Counted from the first letter of the stretch, positions 35,548 through 44,997 are shown. The stretch is DNA of 64,000 bases from Aliiglaciecola sp. LCG003 (GCF_030316135.1 NZ_CP128185.1:744001-808000), one strand, 5' to 3'. Translations and numbers: made by a program. The notes: generated from the letters alone by a model not told the origin.

Positions 35548-37052
35548 TAATCTTCAGTTTCCAAGCCAGCGCGATTCATTAGAAATTGCGACAACATGGG
35601 AACCGGCCGTCCAGTAGCGCCTTTATCCTTGCCACTGCGCCAAGCCGTACCTGCAATATCCATATGTGCCCAGTTATATTTCTTGGTAAAGCGGGATAAG
35701 AAGCAAGCTGCGGTAATAGTACCTGCTGCACGGCCACCTAAGTTGGTCATATCAGCGAAGGGGCTTTCTAACTGAGATTGATATTCATCCCACAAAGGTA
35801 AACGCCAGGCCTTATCACCACTTTGCTCAGATGCATTCAATAGCTCGTGAGCAAGAGGGTTATGGTTGCTCATTACGCCTGTAGCATGGGCCCCAAGAGC
35901 AACTACACATGCCCCTGTTAGGGTAGCTACATCGATTACCAACTCTGGCTCATAGCGCTCCACATACGTTAGAGCATCACACAACACTAAACGGCCTTCG
36001 GCATCAGTGTTTAATACTTCAACAGTTTGTCCAGACATTGTGGTCAGAATATCACCTGGGCGATAAGCATTTGCGTCTGGCATATTTTCACAACCAGCTA
36101 AGATGCCAATAACATTTAAGGGTAAATTTAACGCGGCAATAGCATGCATGGTACCTAGCACACCAGCGGCACCTCCCATGTCATACTTCATCTCATCCAT
36201 GCCTTCACCGGCCTTAATTGAGATACCACCGGAATCAAAAGTTAATCCTTTACCGACCAAGACAATCGGTGCCTGACCTGATTTGCCACCGTTGTGGTGA
36301 ATGATAGTCATTAGCGATTCATTGACTGAACCACGTCCAACTGCAAGGTATGAATTCATTCCTAAATCAGCCATTTGGCTTTCATTGACTGAGTCAATGG
36401 TCAGGCTGCTAAATTCTGCAGCCAAGCCTTTAGCTTGATCATACAAATAGCGTGGATTACAAATGTTCGGTGGCATATTGGCTACATCACGTGTGGTTTT
36501 CATACCAGTTGAAATAGCTAAACCATGCTCGACCGCACGTTCACCTATAGGTAATTCACGACGAGTGGGTACGTTGAAAACAATTTTACGTAATGGCCTT
36601 CTAGGTTCGCCTTTTTTGGTCTTCAACTGCAAAAAGGTATACAAAGAGTCTTGCGTAGTTTCCACCGCTTGGCGAACTTTCCAATAAACATCACGGCCTT
36701 TAACGTGTAGCTCAGATAGGAAACACACGGCTTCCATAGAGCCCGTTTCGTTTAGGGTTTTAATGGTTTTATCGATTATTTGCTTGTATTGACGCTCGTC
36801 TAGTTCACGCTCTTTACCACAACCGACCAGCAATACTCGCTCGCTAAGAATATTTGGAACATGGTGCAGCAATAACATTTGACCCGCTTTGCCTTCCAAA
36901 TCGCCGCGGCGTAAAAGGTTACTGATATAGCCTTCACTTATTTCATCTAGTTGCTCAGCCACTGCTGTTAGTCTGCGAGGCTCAAAGACACCTACGACGA
37001 TACACGCGCTACGCTGTTTTTCTGGGCTGCCGCTTTTTACGCTAAATTCCAT
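35547..37052 (-). CDS. pepA: Cytosol aminopeptidase PepA (M17)
   Basis: 501 residues. The M17 catalytic domain is complete: [19 protein letters not shown] (metal Lys/Asp), [11 protein letters not shown], and [14 protein letters not shown] near residue 347, with the bicarbonate-site Arg. N-terminal domain residues 1-160 match the family ([19 protein letters not shown]). It releases N-terminal residues from peptides; E. coli PepA also binds DNA (XerCD recombination, carAB control). It is the first gene of the pepA-holC-valS unit and is divergent from lptF across 249 bp. Confidence 0.97.
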   Translation of the reverse strand: MEFSVKSGSPEKQRSACIVVGVFEPRRLTAVAEQLDEISEGYISNLLRRGDLEGKAGQMLLLHHVPNILSERVLLVGCGKERELDERQYKQIIDKTIKTLNETGSMEAVCFLSELHVKGRDVYWKVRQAVETTQDSLYTFLQLKTKKGEPRRPLRKIVFNVPTRRELPIGERAVEHGLAISTGMKTTRDVANMPPNICNPRYLYDQAKGLAAEFSSLTIDSVNESQMADLGMNSYLAVGRGSVNESLMTIIHHNGGKSGQAPIVLVGKGLTFDSGGISIKAGEGMDEMKYDMGGAAGVLGTMHAIAALNLPLNVIGILAGCENMPDANAYRPGDILTTMSGQTVEVLNTDAEGRLVLCDALTYVERYEPELVIDVATLTGACVVALGAHATGVMSNHNPLAHELLNASEQSGDKAWRLPLWDEYQSQLESPFADMTNLGGRAAGTITAACFLSRFTKKYNWAHMDIAGTAWRSGKDKGATGRPVPMLSQFLMNRAGLETED

Positions 37053-37301
37053 GCTAATTCCTTACTGTGCTCGATTTTGGTGATGTCGCAAGGCAAATTC
37101 ACTCGCGCTCATCATGACGATTTTTAACTGTCGGCTTTATCTAACGTTGCAACTACTGCTTAAGCCAGACATAATCTATCTAATTCAAGTCTAGAGTGGC
37201 TTTATTTAACGCCGCTCATACATTAAACTTGCTAAAACGTTAAGTTTACTTAAAATTTCGCATCATGCCACTAAAAAAGCGACTTTTCCTTTGGACAAAA
37301 A

Positions 37302-38408
37302 GTGCTGATATTTCGCTATTTACTTAAAGAAACCATTAAATCTCAACTAGCCGTTTTTCTGGTAATTATGGCTATTTTCCTCACTCGCAGTTTTGTTCGA
37401 GTGCTTGCTGACGCCTCCGATGGTGAAATACCTGCAAGTTTAGTACTTGGTTTTTTGGCCCTAAGTACCCCATACTTAGCGTCATTAATCTTACCCTTGA
37501 GTTTATTTTTAGGCATCATGCTAGCCCATGGAAGGCTCTACGTTGACAGTGAAATGACGGTCATGCGAGCCTGCGGGATCAGTGAGTGGTACATCACCCG
37601 CGTGATGTTGGTTTTATCCGCTTTTATGGCTGTTATTACCGCGGTGTTGACCTTATGGCTCGCCCCCCTATCGGTAGAAAGTGAATATCAGCTTCAAGAA
37701 AAAGCCGGCGCCCAGGGCGGATTAACCGCATTACTTGCCGGACGTTTTCAGGAAACCGCTAACCGTAAGGCGGTTATTTTCGTACATGAGATTGATTCTG
37801 ATAATTCCAAACTCAACAAAGTCTTTCTGTCTCAACATGACAAGCAAAATGAGCAGGAAGTTCAGATCGTATATTCCAAATCTGGGACTGTCACTATGGC
37901 CGCGGACGGCTCTCAGCAGCTAGTTTTGCAAAAAGGGCTTCAATACGAAGGGGAGCGCGGTAAAATTGATTATCAGGTAGTTGAATTTGATGAGTATCAG
38001 ATTCAAATATCAGAACAACAAGTCGAGCAAAAACGTCGCAAAATGACCGCCATACCCACAGTAGATTTACTAGCGGATGACACCATTGAATCCATAGCTG
38101 AGTTGCAATGGCGATTGGCGATTCCATTGTCTTTACCTTTCCTCGTGCTGATTGCGGTGCCACTAAGTTCTGTTGACCCTCGACAGGGACGCTTCGGTAA
38201 AATGTTCCCCGCCTTATTGCTCTACCTAGGTTATTTTATGTTGCTGATGGCTGGTCGCAAGGTGTTAGAGGATGGCAAAATTCCTCCGCAGCTGGGATTG
38301 TGGTGGGTGCATGCTTTGATATTTGTGATCGGTATTGGACTGGTGATGAAAGACCGACCTCTTGGTGTGCGCTTAAGGGCGATATGGGGCGGTAGCAAAC
38401 ATGTTTAA
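37302..38408 (+). CDS. lptF: LPS export ABC transporter permease LptF
   Basis: 368 residues starting with GTG (GGA seven bases upstream). It begins LIFRYLLKETIKSQLAVFLVIMAIFLTRSFVRVL, as in LptF. Six membrane segments in two sets of three (~12-30, ~48-72, ~98-118, then ~275-360) surround a periplasmic beta-jellyroll domain (~130-265). It forms, with LptG and LptB, the inner-membrane transporter that extracts lipopolysaccharide. lptG overlaps its end by 8 bp. The arrangement opposite pepA is conserved in gammaproteobacteria. Confidence 0.95.
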   Translation: MLIFRYLLKETIKSQLAVFLVIMAIFLTRSFVRVLADASDGEIPASLVLGFLALSTPYLASLILPLSLFLGIMLAHGRLYVDSEMTVMRACGISEWYITRVMLVLSAFMAVITAVLTLWLAPLSVESEYQLQEKAGAQGGLTALLAGRFQETANRKAVIFVHEIDSDNSKLNKVFLSQHDKQNEQEVQIVYSKSGTVTMAADGSQQLVLQKGLQYEGERGKIDYQVVEFDEYQIQISEQQVEQKRRKMTAIPTVDLLADDTIESIAELQWRLAIPLSLPFLVLIAVPLSSVDPRQGRFGKMFPALLLYLGYFMLLMAGRKVLEDGKIPPQLGLWWVHALIFVIGIGLVMKDRPLGVRLRAIWGGSKHV

Positions 38409-39462
38409 AATTCTCGATATCTATATTGCACGCACTTTACTAACTACCACGGCTATTAGTTTGTCTGTATTACTTGGCCTTAGTGCGCTGATTAAATTCA
38501 TTGAGCAAATGAAAAGTGTAGGGACCGGAAGTTACGATATGACTGCCGTTGGGGTTTATGTGTTGTTGAGCCTGCCTCGAGAGCTTGAGCAATTCTTCCC
38601 AATGGCGACCTTATTAGGCGGCCTTATTGGAATGGGAATTTTGGCCAGCAATTCCGAATTGGTTATCATGCAGTCGGCAGGATTATCGCGCTGGAATATT
38701 ACCGTTTCAGCAATGAAATCTGCTGTAGTCATGATGATTTTCGTCATGGCAGTGGGAGAGTGGGTGGCTCCTTTGAGTGAAACCAAAGCCAAAGAAATTC
38801 GCACTCAAGCTATATCCGGAGGCAGTTTGTTTTCATCTGACCGACTGGTTTGGGCCAAAGACGGTGATAACTTTGTCAGCATTGGTGAAGTGATAGATAA
38901 AACTAGTTTGCTTAATATCAATATTTACGAGTTTGATGAAAACCTGAATTTAAGACAAATCACCTCTGCGGATAGCGCAGACTTTGTTGATGGTAAGTGG
39001 TCACTAATAAGTGTGAATTATACTTTCATCGGTGATCAACGGATCCGCGGCCAGCAAGTAGAAACAGGCAGTTGGCAGTCCACTTTAACGCCTGACAAGC
39101 TAGGTGTAGTTACGGTGAAGCCGGAAGCCTTATCTATTCGGGGCCTATACGATTATGTTCAGTACCTTGAAAATAACAGTCAAGATTCTGGGCGCTATAA
39201 TTTAGCCCTGTGGAGAAAAATACTACAGCCTGTATCTATTGGAGTGATGTTGTTGATGGCCTTGTCATTCGTGTTCGGGCCATTGCGCAGTGTGACTATG
39301 GGGGCGCGCGTCATCATGGGCGTATTGGCCGGTTTTGCATTTTTCATAAGTAATGAAACCTTTGGCACCTTTAGTTTGGTCTTTCAGTTACCACCAGTGT
39401 TAGGCGCCTTAGTCCCTAGTGTGATATTCGCTGGTATTGCCGGTATATTACTGCGGCGCTGA
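38401..39462 (+). CDS. lptG: LPS export ABC transporter permease LptG
   Basis: 353 residues. It begins LDIYIARTLLTTTAISLSVLLGLSALIKFIEQMKSVGTGSYD, matching LptG, with six membrane segments and a periplasmic domain (~130-270, WAKDGDNFVSIGEV to VKPEALSIRGLYDYVQYLENN). The last segments, PVSIGVMLLMALSFVFGPLRSVTMGARVIMGVLAGFAFFI, are well conserved. It pairs with LptF and the ATPase LptB in lipopolysaccharide export. It overlaps lptF by 8 bp, so translation is coupled. Confidence 0.95.
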   Translation: MFKILDIYIARTLLTTTAISLSVLLGLSALIKFIEQMKSVGTGSYDMTAVGVYVLLSLPRELEQFFPMATLLGGLIGMGILASNSELVIMQSAGLSRWNITVSAMKSAVVMMIFVMAVGEWVAPLSETKAKEIRTQAISGGSLFSSDRLVWAKDGDNFVSIGEVIDKTSLLNINIYEFDENLNLRQITSADSADFVDGKWSLISVNYTFIGDQRIRGQQVETGSWQSTLTPDKLGVVTVKPEALSIRGLYDYVQYLENNSQDSGRYNLALWRKILQPVSIGVMLLMALSFVFGPLRSVTMGARVIMGVLAGFAFFISNETFGTFSLVFQLPPVLGALVPSVIFAGIAGILLRR

Positions 39463-39475
39463 CGCTTATACATAT

Positions 39476-39502
39476 GGGGTGGGCTACATTTCTCACCCCT
39501 TT
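39476..39502. terminator. Likely bidirectional terminator between lptG and the purine permease
   Basis: GGGGTG, a 12-base loop, then CACCCC followed by TTT, between two convergent genes. Confidence 0.5.
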
Positions 39503-39518
39503 CAGAATATTCAACCAG

Positions 39519-40850
39519 TTAAGTCAAATCAAATACGTATCGCAGCAAAAATATTACCCCTAGCGCATAAGTGATGAAGGACACCTTTCGAAACTTTCCA
39601 GTTCCCAACATAATTCCCACGTAAGTGATAAATCCTAAGGCGATACCTTCACTGATACTGAAGGTTAGTGGCATCGCCAGCAGGGCAACAGTAGCTGTGG
39701 CCAGGGATGGCATATCATCAAAGTCGAGCTGTCTAAACGACTCCATCATGAAAATACCAACCATAATAAGGGCTGGCGTGGTGGCCATCAATGGAATGAT
39801 TTTCATGATGGGAGTGAAGAATAGTGCTAAGAGAAAGCACATTGCAACAACCACAGCGGTTAAGCCTGTCCGGCCGCCGGCAGATACCCCTGCGGCGGAT
39901 TCTACGTAAGACGTAACCGGCGAGGTTCCAAGGGCAGAACCTATTACACTGGCGGCAGCATCAGCCGTCATAGCATTGCCTATTCTAGGCAAATCCCCTT
40001 GTTTATCCAGTAATCTTGCCTTGCGGGAAACGCCGATTAACGTACCAATAGTATCGAACATATTGACGAACAATAGCGCAAAAACAAGATCCCAAGTCTG
40101 CGCGAAATGCTCTAAAGGATACATAATATCCATGGCGAAAAAGGTTTTGCTGATGGAATCTGGCCAGCCAATCACACCGTTTGGCATGGCAGTTAAGGTT
40201 CCATCACCATGAGGAATGAACGCGCCCAGTACAGTAAGCAATATGACAGAAATTAGGATGGCCCCGGTCACCTTTTTTGTCACCAATACAATGGTCACTA
40301 TGATGCCAAACAATGCCAATAAAGTAGTGGGTTGTGATAGATCACCTAGTGACACAAAGGTCGCCGGATTGTCTACTACCAAGCCGGCATTCTTCAAGCC
40401 AATAAATGCGATAAAAAGGCCAATGCCACATTGCACACCAATTTTGAGGGCATCGGGGATCGCCTCAGCTATTTTTTTTCTTACTCCAAAGAGAGATAAC
40501 AGTAAAAATAAAACTCCGTTCCAAAAGACGATACCTAATGCTGCGTCCCAAGGGATCTCGCGGGTTAAGCAGATGGTGAAAGCAAAAAAGGCATTCAGTC
40601 CCATACCCGGTGCCATGGCAATAGGATAATTTGTCATTACCGCCATTAGTAAGGTACCTATGCATGCAGCCAATGCCGTCACTGTTATCAAGCCTTCAAT
40701 CGGCATGCCGCCCGCGGAGAGTATGCTAGGATTCACCACCAATACATATGACATAGCAGCGAATGTAGTGAGCCCGGCCACGCATTCTGTTTTAAAATTG
40801 GTGCCTTTCTCGGACAGCTTAAAAAAACGTTCTAACAGGGACGATGTCAT
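39519..40850 (-). CDS. NCS2 family purine permease (AzgA-like)
   Basis: 443 residues from the ATG at 40850. The frame is open to a TTG at 40907, but that start has no correctly spaced ribosome site, and family members begin with LLERFFKLSEKGTN as here. About 12-14 membrane segments. Signature parts: AGLTTFAAMSYVLVVNPSILSAGGM, GMGLNAFFAFT, FVNMFDTIGTLIGVSRKA, and GTSPVTSYVESAAGVSAGGRTGLTA. This is the adenine/guanine/hypoxanthine proton-symporter group (E. coli AdeP/GhxP type). The exact purine cannot be predicted. The RDD gene lies 60 bp upstream on the same strand. Confidence 0.9.
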   Translation of the reverse strand: MTSSLLERFFKLSEKGTNFKTECVAGLTTFAAMSYVLVVNPSILSAGGMPIEGLITVTALAACIGTLLMAVMTNYPIAMAPGMGLNAFFAFTICLTREIPWDAALGIVFWNGVLFLLLSLFGVRKKIAEAIPDALKIGVQCGIGLFIAFIGLKNAGLVVDNPATFVSLGDLSQPTTLLALFGIIVTIVLVTKKVTGAILISVILLTVLGAFIPHGDGTLTAMPNGVIGWPDSISKTFFAMDIMYPLEHFAQTWDLVFALLFVNMFDTIGTLIGVSRKARLLDKQGDLPRIGNAMTADAAASVIGSALGTSPVTSYVESAAGVSAGGRTGLTAVVVAMCFLLALFFTPIMKIIPLMATTPALIMVGIFMMESFRQLDFDDMPSLATATVALLAMPLTFSISEGIALGFITYVGIMLGTGKFRKVSFITYALGVIFLLRYVFDLT

Positions 40851-40910
40851 AGGCTGTCTCTTATTTTTTTGTGAATTTTGAGTGGCTTTAACTGTGTTCT
40901 GCTTCAACCT

Positions 40911-41420
40911 TTACAGGTTTTCCCAGGCTTTGTGATGATTTGCGTCTTTGCTAAGGACCAACATTTCGGTATCTGCTATTCGGTCTTGCAGAGACTGCTT
41001 ATGTTTGTAATCAATCAGTACCAGTAAAGTGCCTAAGCCGCCGAAAGAAAAGATAATCCTGAGCAGGGCGCGACCATAACCCATTTGATTACTATTAAGA
41101 CTAAATAATCGCAATCGCCATGCTCGCATGCCAATGGTTTGCCCGCCATTTTTCCAGAACCATAAGAAAAAGGCTAACACCCAAAGGCCTACCCAAATTT
41201 GTGCCAACAAATTAAATAGCAATGAGTGCTGAAAGAAGTCCATGAAATGGGTGAAGCCTTGATTGTCTATCACGCCAGTTTGAAAGGTGATAAGAAGTAC
41301 TACCATAAATATAAGACCTGCACACATACCAACGGCCACAGCTACTAATAGGTCATAGATCATGGCTGCTAACCGCCGGAAAAATCCAGCACGAGGAAAG
41401 GTGTTTGACGCTTTAACCAT
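40911..41420 (-). CDS. RDD family membrane protein
   Basis: 169 residues with about three membrane segments (~22-46, ~72-95, ~120-140). The family-defining residues are visible: Arg in PRAGFFRRLAAMIYDLLVAVAVG with the first Asp in the first helix, and RDD-like D-x-L at IDYKHKQSLQDRIADTEML. The usual KNGGQTIGMRAWRLRLFS loop is also present. RDD proteins are poorly characterised membrane proteins, some linked to ion or osmolyte transport. It is followed by the purine permease on the same strand and may share a transcript. Confidence 0.85.
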   Translation of the reverse strand: MVKASNTFPRAGFFRRLAAMIYDLLVAVAVGMCAGLIFMVVLLITFQTGVIDNQGFTHFMDFFQHSLLFNLLAQIWVGLWVLAFFLWFWKNGGQTIGMRAWRLRLFSLNSNQMGYGRALLRIIFSFGGLGTLLVLIDYKHKQSLQDRIADTEMLVLSKDANHHKAWENL

Positions 41421-41660
41421 AGTGTTCTCTTTTTTTGGGGAATATTAGCAACAAACCAGCAAGGCTTAAACATACTATGACGAATGAAAAGGCAATTAGT
41501 TAAAACCATTCTAGCATTAATCGGTTTTAACCCTTGAGCACGGTATAAACAAACTACTACTTTCGAGTAAATTCGCCAAATCGTTTTGTATTGGCGTAAA
41601 ATGATTTAATCTTTAGTATCTGTTGGCAGATTGACACGAACCGAGCGCACCCTAAACAGC

Positions 41661-42314
41661 ATGAATGATAATAAACACCAAAGCCAAGCATATAACGCTG
41701 ATATCAAACTACGTGAAATCAATCGACTGAAGCAAAAAATAACCTTTGGCAACGTACCACCGTTTTACCATGCGGTCTCTACTTCCTTAGGATTAACCGA
41801 AGGTATGTTTCGTTACGGTTTTGAAAACTCACTTGATTTAGTGATTGACCAAAATAATTGGAACCCTGTCGCCCTTGGCGGGAAAGAAGAAGCCTTTGGT
41901 GCGGTTAAATTAGAACAGACTCCGAGGTTGTCGATTTATAAGGTGTTCACTCATCGAGGTTTTGAGATTCACTGTATTCCATGGTTGAAAAATCGAGAGA
42001 TCGACCGTGACATGCTCAATCATCCTGATATGGAATTTAAACGCTGGATCCCCGCGAGTATGAAAGTATTGTTTCGCGTAGCTCAATTACACACTTTTAT
42101 TCAATCTTATTTCGACGTGGGTGATGAGGCAGATCTTGAGCTAATAAAGTATGCTCATAATATCTCGGAAGATTTCATTGATGACTTAAGCAAAAAACTC
42201 AACGTGCAGAAGGTGCATGGTATTTCTATCAAAGGTTTTTTTGCAGTCATGGAGAAAAAGCACAAAGCTGGTGAAGACTTTTTTCTTCCCAAGGTCTATG
42301 ATTTCAAAGACTGA
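41661..42314 (+). CDS. Conserved hypothetical cytosolic protein
   Basis: 217 residues from the ATG at 41661; the frame is open from a TTG at 41631. No signal peptide or membrane segment is seen. The sequence begins basic and helical (ADIKLREINRLKQKITF), then a mixed region (VPPFYHAVSTSLGLTEGMFRYGFENSLDLVIDQNNWNPVALGG) and a cluster of aromatic and histidine residues (FTHRGFEIHCIPWLKNREID). The family is not recognised. It sits between the RDD gene (divergent) and the HD-GYP-like gene (193 bp downstream, same strand), so a shared regulon is possible. No function is assigned. Confidence 0.65.
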   Translation: MNDNKHQSQAYNADIKLREINRLKQKITFGNVPPFYHAVSTSLGLTEGMFRYGFENSLDLVIDQNNWNPVALGGKEEAFGAVKLEQTPRLSIYKVFTHRGFEIHCIPWLKNREIDRDMLNHPDMEFKRWIPASMKVLFRVAQLHTFIQSYFDVGDEADLELIKYAHNISEDFIDDLSKKLNVQKVHGISIKGFFAVMEKKHKAGEDFFLPKVYDFKD

Positions 42315-42507
42315 AAATCACCGTATTCCAACTAATTATATTTTCTGTAATATTTTTACGAATTAATACTGTTTTAAAGCCATTATGTTAGCTTAACATT
42401 CTGAAGAAAACACTGCCCTGAAACCTTTGCCCATTTTCAAATATCTGGGTAGATTTTTTTTCACTTTATACATACTATGCCTACATTGATTTGCACTAGG
42501 AAGTTCT

Positions 42508-43944
42508 ATGCCGGAAACATTAAATAGCGCATATACAGAGTCTGTAATCGCGTTAGTTAATTCTATAGATGATAAAAAGGTTAATTCTGGTTCACTTTAC
42601 TCAGATGCAAAAGCGTTTTTCTCTACTTATGAACAAGAAAAAAAAGAATTTGTTAGACTGAAAACACAAATCGATTTATTGGAGCAAGAGATAGCTTCAG
42701 GAAAACCGAGCAAAGAAGCTCAAAATCGATTGTTTGCACTGACTAAGAAACGTGATCGTTTAATCGATCAACAAGACGCTGCCCGACACAAGAGAATGGA
42801 TCGTGTGTCCACGGTTTGCCTTCAGTTGCTTAGTTTAAGCGAGGGCAAAAACCACAGTGAAACCTTATTAAGAAGTGCCAAATTTCTCGGTACATTGTTG
42901 CTGCTTTCATCAGGGGAAGGCAAACAATTAGCCGAGCATCATCAACAGCTCAAACACGCTTATAAAGCGGTATTGAGTCTGCGCTTTCTTGAAGAGTTAA
43001 TGTACAAAGGAAATATCCGTCACAAGTTCATCTTAACCTATTGGGATGCCGAACAGCGCTTTTTATTGGAAGACTTTGTGTCTGCTGATTTTAATCAAGC
43101 GGTGGTACTACCGATTCTGCTCACTACACTTTTTCAAGATATAGGCATGCAACACCCAGAAGTGGTTTCGTTGTTGATGCGTGATGGTAACAAGGATCCA
43201 TTTCGTATTTTGGATATAGATGAACGTAGTGAAATGTTACGGCTGAATTATCGTTATACCTTGTTGTATCTTACCGAAGGACTAGGCGGGCAAAATTACA
43301 AAGGTAATTCTAAGGCTGATCGCGACGACTTTGTGGCCGTTGAGAAGGAAAGGTTGAGATTTCAAAAGTCACTGTTAAATGATGCTAATACAGCTAAAAA
43401 AGACATTGGCGATATTATCAAAGTACCACAAATTTATACCTCTATAGTGCTTTCTACTAAACCTGGATATAAGCGCCATGATTTGCCAAAAGCTGCCGTA
43501 TTAGTTGAGCAACTAGCGCACAAAAATAATATAAATCAAAAGTTAGCTGACGCCTTTGTGGGCTTGGTAGGCTATTTCCCGCAAGGTTATGGCGTGTGCT
43601 ATTTACCCACTGGATTAGTCGGTAATAAAAGTTATGAATATGCAGTGGTCAATCAATTAAAACCCATCAACAAGTATGAACCGAATTGTCGTATCGTTTC
43701 TAAGAATCAAATTTTTATTTCTGGCGGCAGTAATGTCCAAGCAGCTAAGCATCAAAATTTGCACTTTGGTGAAACCCGTAAGAAGTTAGCTCCGATTACA
43801 CAAGAAAGGTTAACCGAGATAATGGGAAGCCTAGCCCATGAGTATGATGTAGATAAAGCGGACCGGCCGGTGCCATCAATGTGGGAACCCCATGATTTTT
43901 TCACAAATAAAGGCATTCAAAACCTCTGGCCCCGTGTTGAGTAA
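42508..43944 (+). CDS. Unrecognised protein resembling a degenerate HD-GYP domain protein
   Basis: 478 residues, cytosolic. Residues ~40-95 form a coiled coil (KEFVRLKTQIDLLEQEIASGKPSKEAQNRLFALTKKRD). The middle (~190-260) contains VLPILLTTLFQDIGMQHPEVVSLL, reminiscent of an HD-GYP 'HDIGM' stretch in which the His is replaced by Gln. The C-terminal segment FPQGYGVCYLPTGLVGNKSYEYAVVNQLKPINKYEPNCRIVSKN resembles the beta module that ends many HD-GYP proteins. Catalytic HHE and GYP motifs are not seen, so it would not be an active phosphodiesterase. This assignment is a pattern-based guess. AGGAAG lies seven bases upstream of the ATG. Confidence 0.6.
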   Translation: MPETLNSAYTESVIALVNSIDDKKVNSGSLYSDAKAFFSTYEQEKKEFVRLKTQIDLLEQEIASGKPSKEAQNRLFALTKKRDRLIDQQDAARHKRMDRVSTVCLQLLSLSEGKNHSETLLRSAKFLGTLLLLSSGEGKQLAEHHQQLKHAYKAVLSLRFLEELMYKGNIRHKFILTYWDAEQRFLLEDFVSADFNQAVVLPILLTTLFQDIGMQHPEVVSLLMRDGNKDPFRILDIDERSEMLRLNYRYTLLYLTEGLGGQNYKGNSKADRDDFVAVEKERLRFQKSLLNDANTAKKDIGDIIKVPQIYTSIVLSTKPGYKRHDLPKAAVLVEQLAHKNNINQKLADAFVGLVGYFPQGYGVCYLPTGLVGNKSYEYAVVNQLKPINKYEPNCRIVSKNQIFISGGSNVQAAKHQNLHFGETRKKLAPITQERLTEIMGSLAHEYDVDKADRPVPSMWEPHDFFTNKGIQNLWPRVE

Positions 43945-44037
43945 ACCTATAACAGGATGGTAACAATGGCCGTTGAATTTAATTGACCTAAAAGGCCTAA
44001 AAAATAACCATTCAGACGAATATTCTAAACAAAAGGC

Positions 44038-44065
44038 TTGCAAGCTTTAACGGCATCGCTATAAT
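44038..44065 (+). promoter_or_regulatory. Promoter of tRNA-Leu
   Basis: TTGCAA (44038-44043), a 16-bp spacer and a consensus TATAAT (44060-44065), followed by a GC-rich GCCAGCC discriminator typical of stringently controlled RNA promoters. It lies 64 bp before the tRNA. Confidence 0.7.
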
Positions 44066-44129
44066 GCCAGCCACTCGTTAGCACAGCGAGTTACCAAACT
44101 GATTTAATCGAAAGATTAAATCACACTAT

Positions 44130-44216
44130 GCCAGAGTGGCGGAATTGGTAGACGCAGCGGATTCAAAATCCGCCGCCAGTAATGGTGTGCCGGTTCAAGT
44201 CCGGCCTCTGGTACCA
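44130..44216 (+). tRNA. tRNA-Leu (CAA)
   Basis: 87 nt with a long variable arm and encoded CCA. GCCAGAG pairs with CTCTGGT (one G-U pair at the end), discriminator A, then CCA. The anticodon stem GCGGA/TCCGC encloses the loop TTCAAAA, anticodon CAA at 44164-44166, reading UUG. The T arm has GGTTCAAGTCC. The last 12 bases are part of a 152-bp direct repeat copied 214 bp downstream. Confidence 0.96.
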
Positions 44217-44356
44217 AACTTAACCTGCTTTTTAGCGGGTTTTGTTGTATCTGGACCTTAGTAAATTTGACATGCCGGACTATTGTTGAATTCGTTTCTT
44301 CGCAAGAGCCGATCACAAAACTCAGGTTGAACCCATCCATGGTGGCTCACCCAGCC
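44205..44356 (+). repeat. Direct repeat, copy 1 (includes tRNA-Leu 3' end)
   Basis: 152 bp starting at CCTCTGGTACCA, the tRNA acceptor end, and running through the terminator and following sequence. It is matched 214 bp downstream with four substitutions and no gaps (about 97% identity). Confidence 0.9.
44222..44250 (+). terminator. Terminator of tRNA-Leu
   Basis: AACCTGC-TTTTTA-GCGGGTT followed by TTGTTGT, just after the tRNA. The second repeat copy carries the same hairpin with weaker G-T pairs (around 44436-44464). Confidence 0.7.
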
Positions 44357-44418
44357 CTAACCTCCCTGTTCGGTCGTTCGGTTGGGCGCTGCTGCGCAGC
44401 TAACGAATCCAGCCTTAC

Positions 44419-44570
44419 CCTCTGGTACCAAACTTAACTTGCTTTTTAGCGGGTTTTGTTGTATCTGGACCTTAGTAAATTTGACATGCCGGACTATTGT
44501 TGAATTAGTTTCTTCGCAAGAGCCGATCACAAAACTCAGATTGAACCCATCCATGGTGACTCACCCAGCC
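44419..44570 (+). repeat. Direct repeat, copy 2 (orphan tRNA-Leu tail)
   Basis: 152 bp matching 44205-44356. It begins with the 12-base tRNA 3' end (CCTCTGGTACCA) but no tRNA body precedes it; the intervening 62 bp (44357-44418) is unrelated. It looks like the remnant of a duplicated tRNA gene or a recombination junction. Confidence 0.88.
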
Positions 44571-44760
44571 ACGCCATCCATGGCGTGTCGTTCAATCGGG
44601 TGGAACTTCGTTCCTACAGAGACCTCATTCACCCATGTGCTGCGGTCCTATCGGCTGGATAGGTGCACTGGGAAGCCAGGTTTTACCCCGTTAGCAACGC
44701 AGCAGGGAAACATTTCGGCACTAGCAGAGTACAGTGTCGCTAGTGAAAACCGTTAGCTCG
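44571..44760. other. Hairpin-rich non-coding segment
   Basis: Four consecutive inverted repeats: CACGCCAT-CC-ATGGCGTG around 44570-44587; GGAAC-TTC-GTTCC around 44603-44615; a long bulged stem from CCCATGTGC (44632) to GCACTGGG (44672) whose top is CCTATC-GGCTG-GATAGG; and CACTAGC with a 13-base loop to GCTAGTG around 44718-44745. No credible reading frame. It could be a dispersed repeat or a structured RNA. Confidence 0.5.
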
Positions 44761-44997
44761 ATAAACCAAATACAGAATGAAATTTGTGAATTTTAATGGT
44801 CTGTGTGAACCACTATCCCCACTAACTAATTCACTTAGGGTGTACTAGACTAATTGTGCAGTATTGTTAAATCCTGTCTTCATCGATATTTGCTATTTAG
44901 CTTCATTGATAACCAAGTAGAGAAATCGTTTGCCTATATAAAACCTATTAAAAACAAACTCGTATGGTTTTACATGCATTTAATGTTAATTATTTAT
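44761..44997. other. Non-coding AT-rich upstream region
   Basis: About 240 bp. Short frames here have no ribosome sites or family features. It probably contains the promoter upstream elements of the TonB-receptor operon. No other feature is seen. Confidence 0.4.

Noticed and set aside
44116-44340. Short minus-strand frame across tRNA-Leu
   Set aside because: It translates the antisense of the tRNA and its terminator (the well-known LEPAHHYWRRILNPLRL artefact) and is not a gene.
44382-44756. 124-codon frame in the repeat and hairpin region
   Set aside because: It spans the direct repeat and hairpins, lacks a ribosome site and has no family resemblance.
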